Part shown: piece by piece, positions 42,646-54,235 of the stretch
How positions within the stretch are numbered: position 1 is the first letter of the stretch
How the letters are laid out: every line of letters begins with the position of its first letter
DNA from: Chara braunii
Taxonomy: Eukaryota > Streptophyta > Charophyceae > Charales > Characeae
Direction: 5' to 3'
Assembly (NCBI GenBank): GCA_003427395.1
Contig: BFEA01000174.1
Coordinates: 2,414,815-2,478,814 of the forward strand
Length of the DNA: 64,000 nt
The notes under the pieces: model-generated
What the model was told of the DNA's origin: nothing
The model's database searches: none
The model's input: the letters and a program-made list of their open reading frames with translations, nothing else
Program-made: the position numbers and the translations under genes

Positions 42646-45600
42646 GACGGCGAGGCAGTTACACGAGAGAGGCGTGTGGGACTCAGAGAGGATATACGGA
42701 GGCAGACGCGCGGTACGAAAATATACGGGGCGCGGACACCAGCGGAGAGCAGCATGTATGCTTGGAGTGTTGACGTCAACTTGACTCTTGCGTGCAAGAA
42801 GTTAAGGTGACATACTTGAGAGCCAGATCGAGGGAGCTGATTGCAGCCTGAGGGAAAGAGGCTAAAGCAGTAAGAGCGTGAGGTGGTTACAGTCGAATGG
42901 ACTAACGCGTCTAGAGGGGAAGTGAGTGAGAAGGTTAGACCTCTTGAGCGTCGCCAAGTGTGGCGAGCATCAGTGGGCTCTCACGCGTTTCATATCAAGA
43001 AGGGTGATCGAGAATTGAACGTCGTCCTTTTCCTTCTTTTGGAAGCGTCATCGCTTCCCTTTGGAAAAATCCCTGAATTTTGGTGAGTTTAGCGGGTACA
43101 GGCGAGAGAGTGAAGGCGACGCCCATGAGAGGGAAAATCATACACGCAGGTCCGCTGCTAACGTCAACAGTCCTGGACGAGCCTGGCCTGACTATGACCA
43201 TAGGGTCGACCCATGTGGACTCGGATGACAGAGTGGGTTTCGCTTGCTGGCTATAGCCATTGGTAGTGTGTTTGGGTTCTGGCTTGTTATGTCCATGTAT
43301 AGTCGCTGGAGTGAGATATCGCTGCGCGAGGTGACTATTGACTTTGTCTGATGGGCCGTGCTCGTAATAAGTAACGAAGCTGAAGTTGAGCCGTAAAGAT
43401 GAGTACTGAGTGACCGCGAGCAGTGTTGACGTTCTGTGGGTGGAAATCTACGTCATCAGGTGACGTCGACACGCATCACTAGAGGAGAGTAACGCCCTGC
43501 TCTTTTCTTGGTCATTGGCATTATCAGCTTTCTGTCGAGCGGCTTCTCCTTCATCTCTCCTTTTCTTCGTATAGCTGTGAGTAATGAGCCCCTGTAAGGC
43601 AAGAGCACGGGACTGGGCATTAAGCCCTTGAGTGAGGCGAGGGTTACTTGTGCTTTTGCCTCAGGTCGTCGATTAGCGCCAATCTTGGGGCCGTCGAGCG
43701 AGATCGGGATATAGTTCGTGAGTGTGCCCAGGGGGATCGGTAGGTAACGAGTGAAGCCTGGGGGGGGCGTAAGAGGGAAGGAAGTGATTGTGAGGCTGAC
43801 TTATCTAGTTGTTGAAGTCAAGTTATGAGACTGTGCGGGAAGAATAAACTATGAGCATTGGTTGGAGTTTTATGTAACTCAAGCTACTCTTGACGAGGTG
43901 ATCTCATGATTGGTTACTATTTGATTAGTGGATACAGAGGTCACGCAGAAGATAAGTATGCTTGAGGGCGTGGACTGCTTTCTTCGTTGTCAGGATTCGG
44001 GTTGACTGCTAGTTGACCATTGCTTCTAAATGCTTTAACAGAGAGTGAACCATTGTCCTGTTACTCCCCTTTCCTCTCAGGTTGTCGTTAAGAACTGATG
44101 CAAGGACAGAGGGAATGCTAAGAAGAGAAAGCAATGATTTCTGTTAATTACGATGCGACAAGACGGTAGTGATGTAAATCCAGATGAAAGAATCTCGGTC
44201 CCCAACGGAAAGTCCATTCTGTTCATTTCGTGACCTTCTAATCAGAAAAGTCTAGGGAGGCTCTTCATTGACTACTGAATTGGAGGGAGTGGATCTTTTC
44301 CCCTTCTTTTCCTTTTTCGTTTTCTTGAGAAAGTATCTCGGGGCACAACAAGCACTCATCTCGAGATCGATGAGTAAGTGGAAGTCAGTTTTGGGTAAAA
44401 TAGCTTATCTGCTAACAAAATATTTACTTGATGGTGACTAATGAACTTCCCTTTAAAGTTCGCCTTTGACGAGAAGAAGAGTTGAAGGGTAAGACCTTGG
44501 TTAGCTGTTTAACGAGTAAGCAATCGAATGTGCATGTGGGTTTTGGGGAAGCCAGTACCGATTTTGTCTTGAGTGGGACTACAGCCTCTCTGTGTAAATC
44601 GGCTCTCTCTGTCCCTCTAACCTGTCGGTTTCAATGACGGGACAGGGAAATTTAAAGTTAGAAAATGGGTGCACGTGTACTCTGTATAATACTTGTTTAT
44701 GCATAAGCATGCCGTCCTTACCTATTGATGATACCCCTTCTCTGAGTCACATCAAGGGTGAGGCCTTCTCTTGAGGGTCACAGTTGTCCTGTACAGCCTA
44801 GAGGCCGAGAAGTGGACCGTGAGAATGTTTTTGCAAGATTTTTCCTGACATGAGAGTGGGGTATTTCGCGTGCAATATTCTTACATAGTGATCGAAGAAT
44901 GTGGCTGGGACGGCCTCGTCGAGAGGGATAACTCTGTAGTTCCAGTCAACCAATGGGGGCTTGCACCATTTAGAGCCTCTCTAACGTTTCCGACCTCTAT
45001 GCAGACCGGCCAAAATTCACTTGCATCATAACTTAAATGGGCCACGCGGTCTACAGTGATACACCATGTGCGCTATCTGAGCCAGAGCAACACACTGTAT
45101 TACTGTACTTCGTTCGTCCCAGGGGCAGGTAGGTTGCTACCTTTATGCAGACTTATTCATACCTGTCGTGAGTACAGTTGGAGGGAGATGAGTAACAGAT
45201 CATAGTCAACTGTTATATTGAAGAGTCGGGCTAGTAAAGTCATTGCCGACAGGGTCTAACCACTCAGCCTAGGGAGAATAGTGACCTCGAGGGCTAAATC
45301 TGAACCTGAAAGTTACTAGTCGTAAAACATCTTGACAAACCAGATGGGAAAATGAGGGACCCACCTGGCCTGGCCAAAGATAAAAGTTTACTCCGAGTCT
45401 GACTTCAGACTGATGAGTGGGACCAAAGCAGGGTCCTAGGAAGGTCGTCCCCACCCCCTGAAGCGAAAAGACGCTACACTCCTCTGATTGACCAGGAAGA
45501 AAAGGCGAGTGTTTAGTGAGGTGGCACTCTGGTGGCACTCTGACTGGTATACTATTACTTGGCAAGTTTGAGAACCATCGATGGGCGGAAGTTCACTATT

Positions 45601-46098
45601 TAGGCATTACAACATCTGGATGTCGTGGACGTGCCGTCAGAGACACTACGTGGACTGCCCAAACTGAGGCTGAACGATAGACCTGTTGGTCGCGTATAGC
45701 GCCCTGGGTGTTGACTTGTTAACATAATAATCTCAGATGATCATAAAAGGCCCATCGCTTAGTGATCAGAGAAAACAGGGCTTGACGAATTCGGTCGTTG
45801 GGAACTCACCTTGAGCTTTGGGTGCCATACACCAAGCCCTCACTTGATCAGCTGGTAGATCCGAGCGCCCCGCTCGTACCTGTTTTGGGTAGGAGATTTG
45901 CACGGCTCTCATCGGATGAGCACTTTAATACTGAGGTTAATGTCCACAGGTGATTCCCCATTGTACGCTGGCCCGGAGCAAAGCCGCCCGAGTTCAAGAT
46001 GTGGTGAGTGCTTAAGCAACCTTTTTTTTGCGCTGAGAACTACTGGGCGTGCCTTGCGGCATATACTGTGGACTGAACTCTGTCATTAGGCAAAGCCA
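42646..46098. other. 3.4 kb without recognisable gene
   Basis: No ORF above 98 codons, no repeat array and no element end noticed. Composition is near-balanced and unlike the GC-rich element D. It could be leader or UTR of a large element, or host intergenic DNA. Confidence 0.5.
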
Positions 46099-46485
46099 GT
46101 GGACAAACCAGGGTTGGAAACCGTCGGACTCCGGTTTACCCCAGTGCCATTCCTAAGGGACTGTATACCTAGGAACTATTGGCTGGGAAAGAATCCCTTA
46201 CGTGCTTTTCGTACTTGCGCTAGAGGGAAGAGTGAAGGAAAAGGGAAAGACATGGGAAGTAGGGATACCCTGGCCATGACCTGCACCCTATATCAAGCAG
46301 AAACAGAAGGTTGGAAGGATAAGATTTTGAGTGAGATTGAAAAGTATAGGAAATTGCTGAGAGAGGTTGCGGTGAGGAGAACGAAAAGCCATCATAAATT
46401 CATCGAGTATGTTTTCTACATTCACGAGCTAAGTGGGAAGCTGCACAATACTGCTTCATCACTGGAAACGGTGGAGCAAGCCTGA
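46099..46485 (+). CDS. hypothetical 128-codon ORF
   Basis: The second half reads as helical (WKDKILSEIEKYRKLLREVA ... YVFYIHELSGKLHNT). No known family. It lies 0.9 kb upstream of the 47371 ORF on the same strand. Evidence for coding is only the open frame and helical composition. Confidence 0.3.
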   Translation: MDKPGLETVGLRFTPVPFLRDCIPRNYWLGKNPLRAFRTCARGKSEGKGKDMGSRDTLAMTCTLYQAETEGWKDKILSEIEKYRKLLREVAVRRTKSHHKFIEYVFYIHELSGKLHNTASSLETVEQA

Positions 46486-46839
46486 GTAAGTGTTGGGTAA
46501 ATATGGAGGATGTCTAACACCCCTAACCCTACGGATGCTTCTGATTATCAAACACCCCTCAACAAAACTACAATTTGATCTATGTTTCCGGTACCGAGTG
46601 ATCAGAAAACGAAAAATCAGAAATTAACTAGCCCTCAATCAACCTGCAATCAATGTTCAAACTGTGCTTGACCAACACTCAGCCAGCGATTGAATTGCAC
46701 AATACGCTTTCTTTCGCTGTAACAGTGGACCGAGCTCGAGGATCCTTTAGCAGCCAACGGTGAGAGTGAAAGAAGAGAGAGACTTCGTAAGTGGACCACA
46801 CGATACAGAAAGGACAGGCTAGCAAAGTGGGGACTACAA

Positions 46840-47240
46840 GGCAATACTCAGGCAATACTCGGACAACATTTGGACAATACTTTGGCAATGTTCTGCCCAT
46901 ATTCAGAACAGTACTCAGTGCCCTGCAAGGTGATAGTTATCTCAACAGACTTTGTACTCAACAAATTTTGTACTCAACAGACTTTGTGCTCAGCATCTAA
47001 CAGTCAAAACCAACGAATCTGTAATCAGTTGTTCTATAGCTATGGCCATATGTATTTTCCAGCAGATGGTAATAGTTTCAGAGTTTTACCACTAAGTGAC
47101 CAGTGGGCCGCAATCTGCCATCTCAACAACATTCAGTTTCTCAGTCAGCAATTAGTCAGTCAGTAATATTCAGTTCTCAACCAACAGTCAATCAACAATT
47201 AATCGATATTTGATTGACACTCGGTCAGCGCTTAGACAGA
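46840..47240. repeat. degenerate short repeats
   Basis: Units related to caatactcgg recur at 46840-46880. Three copies of actcaaca(g/a)a.tttgt lie at about 46950-46992. Cagtcag/caatcaa words recur from about 47140 to 47225. It lies directly upstream of the 47371 ORF. Confidence 0.55.
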
Positions 47241-47370
47241 TTCAGGAGTTAACTCTGTAGCGGTTGCTGCCTATTTAGTGGATTACAGTTGACCCGACCT
47301 ATAACAGACACTTGTCGGTAAAAGTCAGGTTCCTCTCTAACTATCGGAGAGCAACCTATTTCTCAAACAC

Positions 47371-48024
47371 ATGAGGGAAATCACCCCCATTTCAGTTGAC
47401 CGGTCGGTCCTTGACAACCTCAATCTAATAGCTACTAAGGAGAGCTTCCCCCACAAGTATGTTGAGGTTGATGGGTTCAAGTGCGAAGATCTGTCGATCT
47501 TCGTCGTCCTCACTGAGTTTGCTGAAGGTACAGTCAAAGACCTACGAATTTTTCTGAAAAAGGGGAAAGAGACACACCCTCATTTTGACGCAGTGTGGGT
47601 TGCAGTAGCCACGTTCGTGCAATGGAAAGTTGAGCGACTCCAGGGTAGCACAAAGTTGGTCTATAACTTTGGTCCTAAACTTTTCGTTGATTATCCCAAG
47701 CCTCCGGTACCCTTCACCCTCACTGACAGCTCTTATTGGGGTGTACTGGTGGACTTGGCCAAGAGATACATATCCCCAACAATGATCGACTATGAAGCAG
47801 TGACTGAGCCCTCCGAGTTTCCATATCGCAGGAGGGGCATTTTCTCTCAGCCATATCTCCCCACTCTATGGGAGGAGTTTCGTGCCATGATTGACTTCCG
47901 TATCATGGGACTTGGATGGAAGAGTTCGGAACTAGCAGGCTTCAGGTGGCTTTACATACAGAGGCCCCAACCTCAGAGAGTACGGAAGCATGGCAAGAAG
48001 CCCAAACGACAAATAACAAAATGA
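47371..48024 (+). CDS. orphan 217-codon protein
   Basis: An intact ORF from ATG 47371 with mixed, protein-like composition. It contains EDLSIFVVLTEFAEGTVKDL, then RIFLKKGKE, VWVAVATFVQWKVERL, YWGVLVDLAKRYISP and a C-terminal GLGWKSSELAGFRWLYIQ. It ends in a basic tail (RVRKHGKKPKRQ). No family is recognised. The order V-x-F ... I-F-L-x-K ... V-W ... G-x-x-x-x-x-L ... loosely resembles the A-family proteins of element D, so it may be the ORF of a related element; this is weak. It is among the best candidates for a functional protein in the window. Confidence 0.55.
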   Translation: MREITPISVDRSVLDNLNLIATKESFPHKYVEVDGFKCEDLSIFVVLTEFAEGTVKDLRIFLKKGKETHPHFDAVWVAVATFVQWKVERLQGSTKLVYNFGPKLFVDYPKPPVPFTLTDSSYWGVLVDLAKRYISPTMIDYEAVTEPSEFPYRRRGIFSQPYLPTLWEEFRAMIDFRIMGLGWKSSELAGFRWLYIQRPQPQRVRKHGKKPKRQITK

Positions 48025-48513
48025 GAGATTGAGTGTGAGGCTTAGAGGGATGAGTGAGGACTCTTGATTGGTGCTGGCCATGCTCTCCCCCATATGTACT
48101 TTTTTAGACTATTATGAGTTTTCATTCTTCCCTCATTCATTTGACTCTGTTATTACTCGAGTCAGTCGGTCTTGCTTCTTGCATTGTTTTGCTTGATGAT
48201 TGCTCATGTGGATGATTCTGTCACAGTTCTCAAAATCAGATTGACATAATTGATGGATGCATAGCACTCCACAGTTTTATGATTATTATTTGCATGATTC
48301 TCTGCTGTTCCGAATCAAAATAAAAGATTCCTAAGACCGGGGACCAGCGAAGACCATAATTGAAGGGTCTCGCTCGAAGCCGGACGCACACAACAGGAAG
48401 GGATTTGCATTATTTAATTTTATTTTATTTATTGCAATCAGCATCTAAAATCCTGCGTGACAGCCTGTTGGCTTTCCGGACGCATGAAGTGGCACGACTG
48501 GAAAAAGTGCGAC
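48025..48513. other. no gene recognised
   Basis: AT-richer sequence between the orphan ORF and copy B, including attttattttatttatt near 48416. No ORF, promoter or terminator identified. Confidence 0.5.
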
Positions 48514-49294
48514 AGCGGTAATACGCCTCTATCGGACCCGCACGCGAACCGACATCTTGGGGGGCTGAGGTCCCAAGCTCGACTTGTTGTCGGTCGACTA
48601 GGACGCATCCCACACACCACTATAAGGAACATAAAAATAAGAACACACATACCTACACATATACAAAACGACACAGAACAAACAACACGAAAACACTCCT
48701 AGTCCCTTAGTAGCCATCCCATAAATTTTCGACGTGGATATCGGATAGGCGACGCGCGCGAGACTTAACATAAAATCGGGCGGACGCAGGGTCTTCTCAT
48801 ATTGACTAGCAATGCATAAATACGCGAGCAGTCGCAATGATGGCTTACTATGTAGTACCATACTCATGCGGTCCTCGTTAATCTCGAGGGTCGCATTCGA
48901 CACTCAAGTGTCGGCTGACACGCGCCTAGAGGGAATAATCTCTCGACGTTGGACAACCGCCAAGTGCGGTTGAGAACCACACCCTCTTCTGCACCCTGCG
49001 GAGAGTGGGTGGTACACAGGTTCATACATGTGGTGGCAATCGTCTCTTATTGCCCTGGAGACCAACTCTATCATCTAGGGCCTGGAAAGAAGTCAAGGGG
49101 TTTTACTGTGACGGCTGCCACGGACTACAACGTCCAACTATAAAAAATTAATAAGCACAATCAATCAGTAAATAAGTAAACATCCAACACTCATATATCA
49201 AATCAGAACTCGAGATAAAATAAAGGAAGAGGAAACATAAACCCATCAGGTATGCGGATCGTGCGTCTACTACTTCTCTCTTCTTTGGGCATAT

Positions 49295-49819
49295 GACTAA
49301 GCCATTCATCTTAGAAACAATGCTTAGTCGCCCTGATCTGTTTAATATCCAAAATTTAATAACTTTCTGACTTTGTTCTCAAAAGAAAATGCAAATATGG
49401 GCAGGGGACTGAACCATTCGGCTTGGAAACAATGTTCAGCTTGGCCAGACTATTTCCAATTATACTCTGTAATTTCTCTCCTCTTCTTAGTAATATGGCT
49501 CAACGCTGGACCATTCGGCTTGGAAACAATGCCCAGCTGCCAATTCACATGCAAATATAAGTAAAATACTTTCTTTTATACTTTGTTTATACTTATGTGC
49601 GTGGTTTTCAGACTAAACCATTCAGCTTAGAAACAATGCTCAGCCTTAGACCAAAATCCTCCCTCAAAATAAACAAGAACTTAAACCCTTCCAATCACGC
49701 AAACCCTAAAAAATTAAAGACAGCAACCAGGCCATTCAGCTTAGAAACAATGCATGACCCTTCAGAAAACAGCCAAATAAACATAGCCCTGGGCCATTCA
49801 ACTTAAAAACTATGCCCAG
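49295..49819. repeat. hairpin array, loop type CATTCAGCTTAGAAACAATG (copy B)
   Basis: Six units share ccattc(a/g)gcttagaaacaa between variable stems. Clear stems are 49295-49301/49323-49329, 49409-49413/49435-49439, 49505-49509/49533-49537 and 49789-49794/49814-49819. In most units the inner CATT and AATG also pair. Units near 49611-49645 and 49728-49758 have weak stems. It occupies the place of the copy A array but with a different loop consensus. Confidence 0.8.
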
Positions 49820-50639
49820 TCCTTGGTTGACCCGGTCAAACGCATGCAGTCTACCTTCCTCCCACCTTCCCCCAGTTCATCCCTTAGTCTGCTTTCAGTC
49901 AAAATAAAGAGAAACTTAGGCTTTTCACGCACGTTCCTTTTCCATTTAGTCTGATTAATCCTGAAAGAAAAGCAAAATCATAGGGACAGCACATGCTTTC
50001 ATCAGTCAAACTAAGGGGGATAGTCAAAACATGGGTGTAGTGGGTTATACAAATAGAAAAGGATATACCTGATAGTTCCCTGCCTCCAGAACCTCGCCTA
50101 GGTTCCGGTAGAGCTCCCGCAATCGGTGGGCTGACTCCCCAGAGTCTTGCTGCGGATCCTACGGGTTGCAATCCTGCCTGCCGCCTTCCTCTCGTAACGA
50201 GGATTAGACTGAGATTAAGAAGGGGCAGAATGAGGTAGATTTGAGACTTTCAGATCGAAGGGAGGTGCACTCAGACTCGCGGGGGAGGACCTTGTAATCT
50301 TCAGTCGCCTGAGGGCCCTGCAATGGTGGCCAAAACGCACACCAGGTCGACCAGACGAAGTCAAACCACCCCTGAAAATCCTGTAGCCGACACCCTAACG
50401 ATCCCCCAAGTTGCAATAATAGACCTCTTTCGCAACCTGATCACTTCCCTAAACCGGAGTGTCGTTTCCCCTTACCGATCTTGGTATTACGCAGGTTGTC
50501 TGCAGAGCATGGTCATCCTTCACATCACAAAGTTTTCAACTTCTGACCAAAACTGCCATGATAGCGCAGTCCAAAAAAAGTTGTATCCGAGTAGGCATAC
50601 CCCTCGCTCTATCTGAATCCAACCTGCGCTAGCATTCAA

Positions 50640-51430
50640 ATCTCAGCAGCTCACTCCTTATGTTACGCCATCCGTACGTCGGCCAGCAGGTGAGTCTGTT
50701 ACCTCCGTGGTTGGCCCGCTGCGTTTACCATTCCTATGGGATAGACAACACATGGCTAGCAGGAATGTCTTCAACTTACTTCCGGCCCCCTCGCTAGTTC
50801 TACCGACAGGATGAACAACTCCCCAGCCAAACAAGCAAGTATATCGCCTTGCAGTTCCTCTATCCTGCGGTGAACAGTGTATCGGCCAGTATGTAAGCCT
50901 GCATCTTACTATCTGTCGGCAGGTGCCTCGCTCGGTGTAATAGGAAGTGCCTCGATTAGCGGGTGAATCTTTGGTCCCACGGTAAGCCTCCCGCTACACT
51001 GTATGGCGAGATGCGCAGCGTACCGGCAAGCAAGTAAGTCTTCAGCCTCGCTGCTCACTCCTTCTTTTTAGTTGCTCTCACTCCTCCCCGCTCCCTTATG
51101 CTCCCGGCCGGCTTCCTAGTCACAGTAGTGGCCACAGTTGGTCGGGTAACTCCCAACGACTCAGGGGAAGCAGCTGAGGGGACAACCGAGCAGGTAGTGC
51201 ATCAGATGGACGTTATGGCTGAAGACGGAAGGCCTGTAGGCCTGGCATGTCATTCTGCAGGTAAGCCTCCTGACCGCACAGCTGGCTCCACGCTATTCCC
51301 AACGACAGAAGGATCAAAATCGGACAGCCACATGTAAATCTATAACCCCATAGTCGCATCTTCGCTACTTCATCGTTGGGGTGGACAACCACTAGCGGTT
51401 AATGGAAGGTGCGTTGTAAGTTGGTCTCTA
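50640..51430. repeat. degenerate repeats with splice-donor-like words (copy B)
   Basis: Words like cagcaggtgagtctg (50683), atgtaagcctgc (50891), cggtaagcctcccgc (50978), gcaagtaagtctt (51031) and gcaggtaagcctcc (51257) recur. It is the counterpart of 17340-18060 in copy A. Confidence 0.5.
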
Positions 51431-51694
51431 CCCTCTTCCCGCTCTTTGTTGCGCTCGTTCCTCCCACTGCTCAACTCTTGGTTCACGAACGCACCTGGCC
51501 ACTTTCCATGCCAAGTTCGTTTATCAACGGGCAGTGTACAACAGGGAATGAAAATGTACGGATGAGGATCACGGCACAGCGATCATCATCGTGGGTAGCA
51601 AAAACAACACTGTTATAACGGGGAGGTTCGACCACCTGTACTTGCGAATTAACGTGGTCGATGCCCCCGACCAGATTCACTTGCTCTATCCTCG

Positions 51695-51696
<2 letters not shown>

Positions 51697-51737
<41 letters not shown>
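51697..51737. repeat. (TC)n microsatellite
   Basis: About 20 TC units in copy B. The ORF across it is an artefact. Confidence 0.9.
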
Positions 51738-51741
<4 letters not shown>

Positions 51742-51769
51742 GTGGTGCAGCCGGCCTCACACTGCTGGC

Positions 51770-52681
51770 AAGGATAGGATGAGCAAAATCGAATGAATCT
51801 TTCGCAAAGAAGAAGCCAAATACACTACCACATCAAAATCACTTCTCCGAGGCGCATCCCACGACTCTCATGGCACCAAGACTACGTCCCTGATGACCAA
51901 TCCGACACTGCCATGAGATTCGCAACTGCAAAAAAACCCAAAACGTACTTTCATCCGCCTGCTTCTGCTGAGTATCGAGGGAGATTGCAGATTTTTGCTC
52001 CTGCCATGATCCCATTGCTCGATAGCTCCTCGCAGCCCATCACCTTTGCAGCGCCAAAACCAATCGTTCATTGGCCGAACTATTATTCCTATTCAACTCG
52101 CAATGGCCCNNNNNNNNNNNNNNNNNNNNNNNNNNNNNNNNNNNNNNNNNNNNNNNNNNNNNNNNNNNNNNNNNNNNNNNNNNNNNNNNNNNNNNNNNNN
52201 NNNNNNNNNNNNNNNNNNNNNNNNNNNNNNNNNNNNNNNNNNNNNNNNNNNNNNNNNNNNNNNNCTTTGCAGCGCCAAAACCAATCGTTCATTGGCCGAA
52301 CTATCATTCCTATTCAACTCGCAATGGCCCAAAACCCCCGTTTTGAATCCTCCCTCGCTCAAGGATAGGATGAGCAAAATCGAATGAATCTTCCGCAAAG
52401 AAGAAGCCAAATACACTACCACATCAAAATCACTTCTCCGAGGTGCATCCCACGACTCTCATGGCACCAAGACTACGTCCCTGATGACCAATTCATCCGC
52501 CTGCTTCTACTGAATATCGAGGGAGATTGCAGATTTTTGCTCCTGCCATGATCCAGTTGCTCGATAGCTCCTCGCAGCCCATCACCTTTGCAGCGCCAAA
52601 ACCAATCGTTCATCGGCCGAACTATCATTCCTATTCAACTCGCAATGGCCCAAAACCCCCGTTTTGAATCCTCCCTCGCTC
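51770..52681. repeat. ~320-375-bp tandem repeat with gap
   Basis: Units beginning aaggataggatgagcaaaat start at 51770 and 52361. The first has an extra segment of about 45 bp (near 51905-51950). The 66 bp before the N run (52044-52109) recur after it (52265-52330) with one difference, so the 155-base gap lies inside the array. Confidence 0.8.
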
Positions 52682-52876
52682 AATTCCGTAGAGAAACGAG
52701 CGAGTTATACGTTTTCCCATCTCCCTTCTTCTTCACTTTCGCCATCTCCGCGCAATATTTTATTCCTCTATCTCGTAATCTACTAACTACAAACTAATTG
52801 TTCCATTTGATTCGCCCGGGGCCAAAACCCCAAAAACGCATCCTCCCTCGCCCGTTTTCATCAAGAAACGGGCGAG
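52675..52876. repeat. second hairpin class in copy B
   Basis: A perfect 11-bp stem at 52847-52857/52866-52876 (CTCGCCCGTTT / AAACGGGCGAG) encloses tcatcaag. A 7-bp stem lies at 52675-52681/52698-52704 (CTCGCTC / GAGCGAG). Counterparts are in copy A at 18950-18979. Confidence 0.75.
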
Positions 52877-54235
52877 ATCTTCGTTTTGTGCTTCCTCCTG
52901 CCTGCTCCGCCATAGCCACGACGCACCACTTTTCGAATGTACCCGGCGCAAATTCTCGTCTGGGTCACTCACCTTCTTTCTACTCCCCTTTCTCCCTCTC
53001 GTGCCTCCTCGCCTCTTTCCTTGCCCAAAGCTGCCCACCGCAAAGTGAGCTCTACGTTCCTCCACCGTGCTCAGCCTGTTTCTCCACCATCTCCGCTGCA
53101 CCCGGCGTGAATTCTCGCCAGGTTCTTTTTTCTTCCTGGCTGCCTCACACCCCACTGCCTTAGCGCTCGTCCCCCTGCTGCCTGTTGCTACTCAGCAGCG
53201 CACACCGCCTACTGCGCTACCTGCCTGTTGCTGCCTGGTGCTGCCCGACTTTGTTTGTCCGTAAACAAAGCCCAGCGGAATCTGCCGCTCGTCCGTCTCG
53301 CTCTGCCCCTGCCGTTTAGCATGGTACGAGCGCGGCGCCCGCTGTCCTTCAGCATAGCGGCCTCCCCAGGTGCTTTGACCCTCTCTATAGCTGATAGCGC
53401 AGCGTCGGATGGTGACTTTGGTCCGCCTCTCGCGGATATGCTGTTAGCCCTCCCCGAGTGGCACTGGGCAAAGACCGCTTGATGCTCACAGGGGGAGGGG
53501 ACCGCAGGGGAGGCACAGTGACTGGCCCATCGAAGTAGCTCGATCCTGATGCAGCCGGCTAACCCCTGGTCGGTACCACCCACCAGCTGTAGCAGGCATT
53601 GCACTGCTCGGTAGGTGCAGCTCCCGCATGTTCCCTTGTTGGAGGCTTGAGCACAAATGTGGCTACTACGGAGTTCCCCGAAATACTATAATTGGGTAAC
53701 TTCGGCGTGGTCACGAAAACAGTTTGTGGTTGCACTTCAGGCTACCGACGACCTCCAAGTAGAAGGTGAGGGAAGCCACGACCACGGACCCCACCATACT
53801 CAGCTGCATTGACCTCTTCGGCCCGCGCCCCCACGCAGTCAGGAATCTGTCATCGCCTCGGTCCCGTCGGAGTCTCGATGGGCGTGCTCAAGGCATTTGA
53901 CTGCCGTTTTGGCCACCGTGCCCGACGTCGGCCCCAGAACCGATGACTGAGGTAAAAACCTCTAGAAAACAATATAAACAAACAATTAAACAAATAAAAA
54001 AAAAAAAGAATAAAGGCGAAGACACAAAAAAAAATATGTAGGGGAACGAAGGGCCGCACGTCCCGCTGGCCCATGATGCCGCACACACCTTGTGCATGAT
54101 TGCGCCTCGCTGTCAATACCCCGCGCACGCCGCTCACCCCGGCGAGGGCCTAAACTTCCTCCCGTACGCATGCCGTCGAGCGGGCGAGGATGCACTAGTG
54201 CGACTTGCAGAAACACGCCAAATACCCTTGTAAGG

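Larger units (their letters stand above)
48514..54235. mobile_element. large non-autonomous element, copy B
   Basis: Left end agcggtaatacgcctctatcg and right end acgccaaatacccttgtaagg match copy A. The first about 750 bp (to cccatcaggtatgcggatcg at 49260) align well. The next block of copy A (14400-15930) is absent; the hairpin array, GTAAG-type repeats and A-rich right end follow in the same order. No protein domain. It is inserted in a minus-strand gag at its right edge. Confidence 0.7.
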
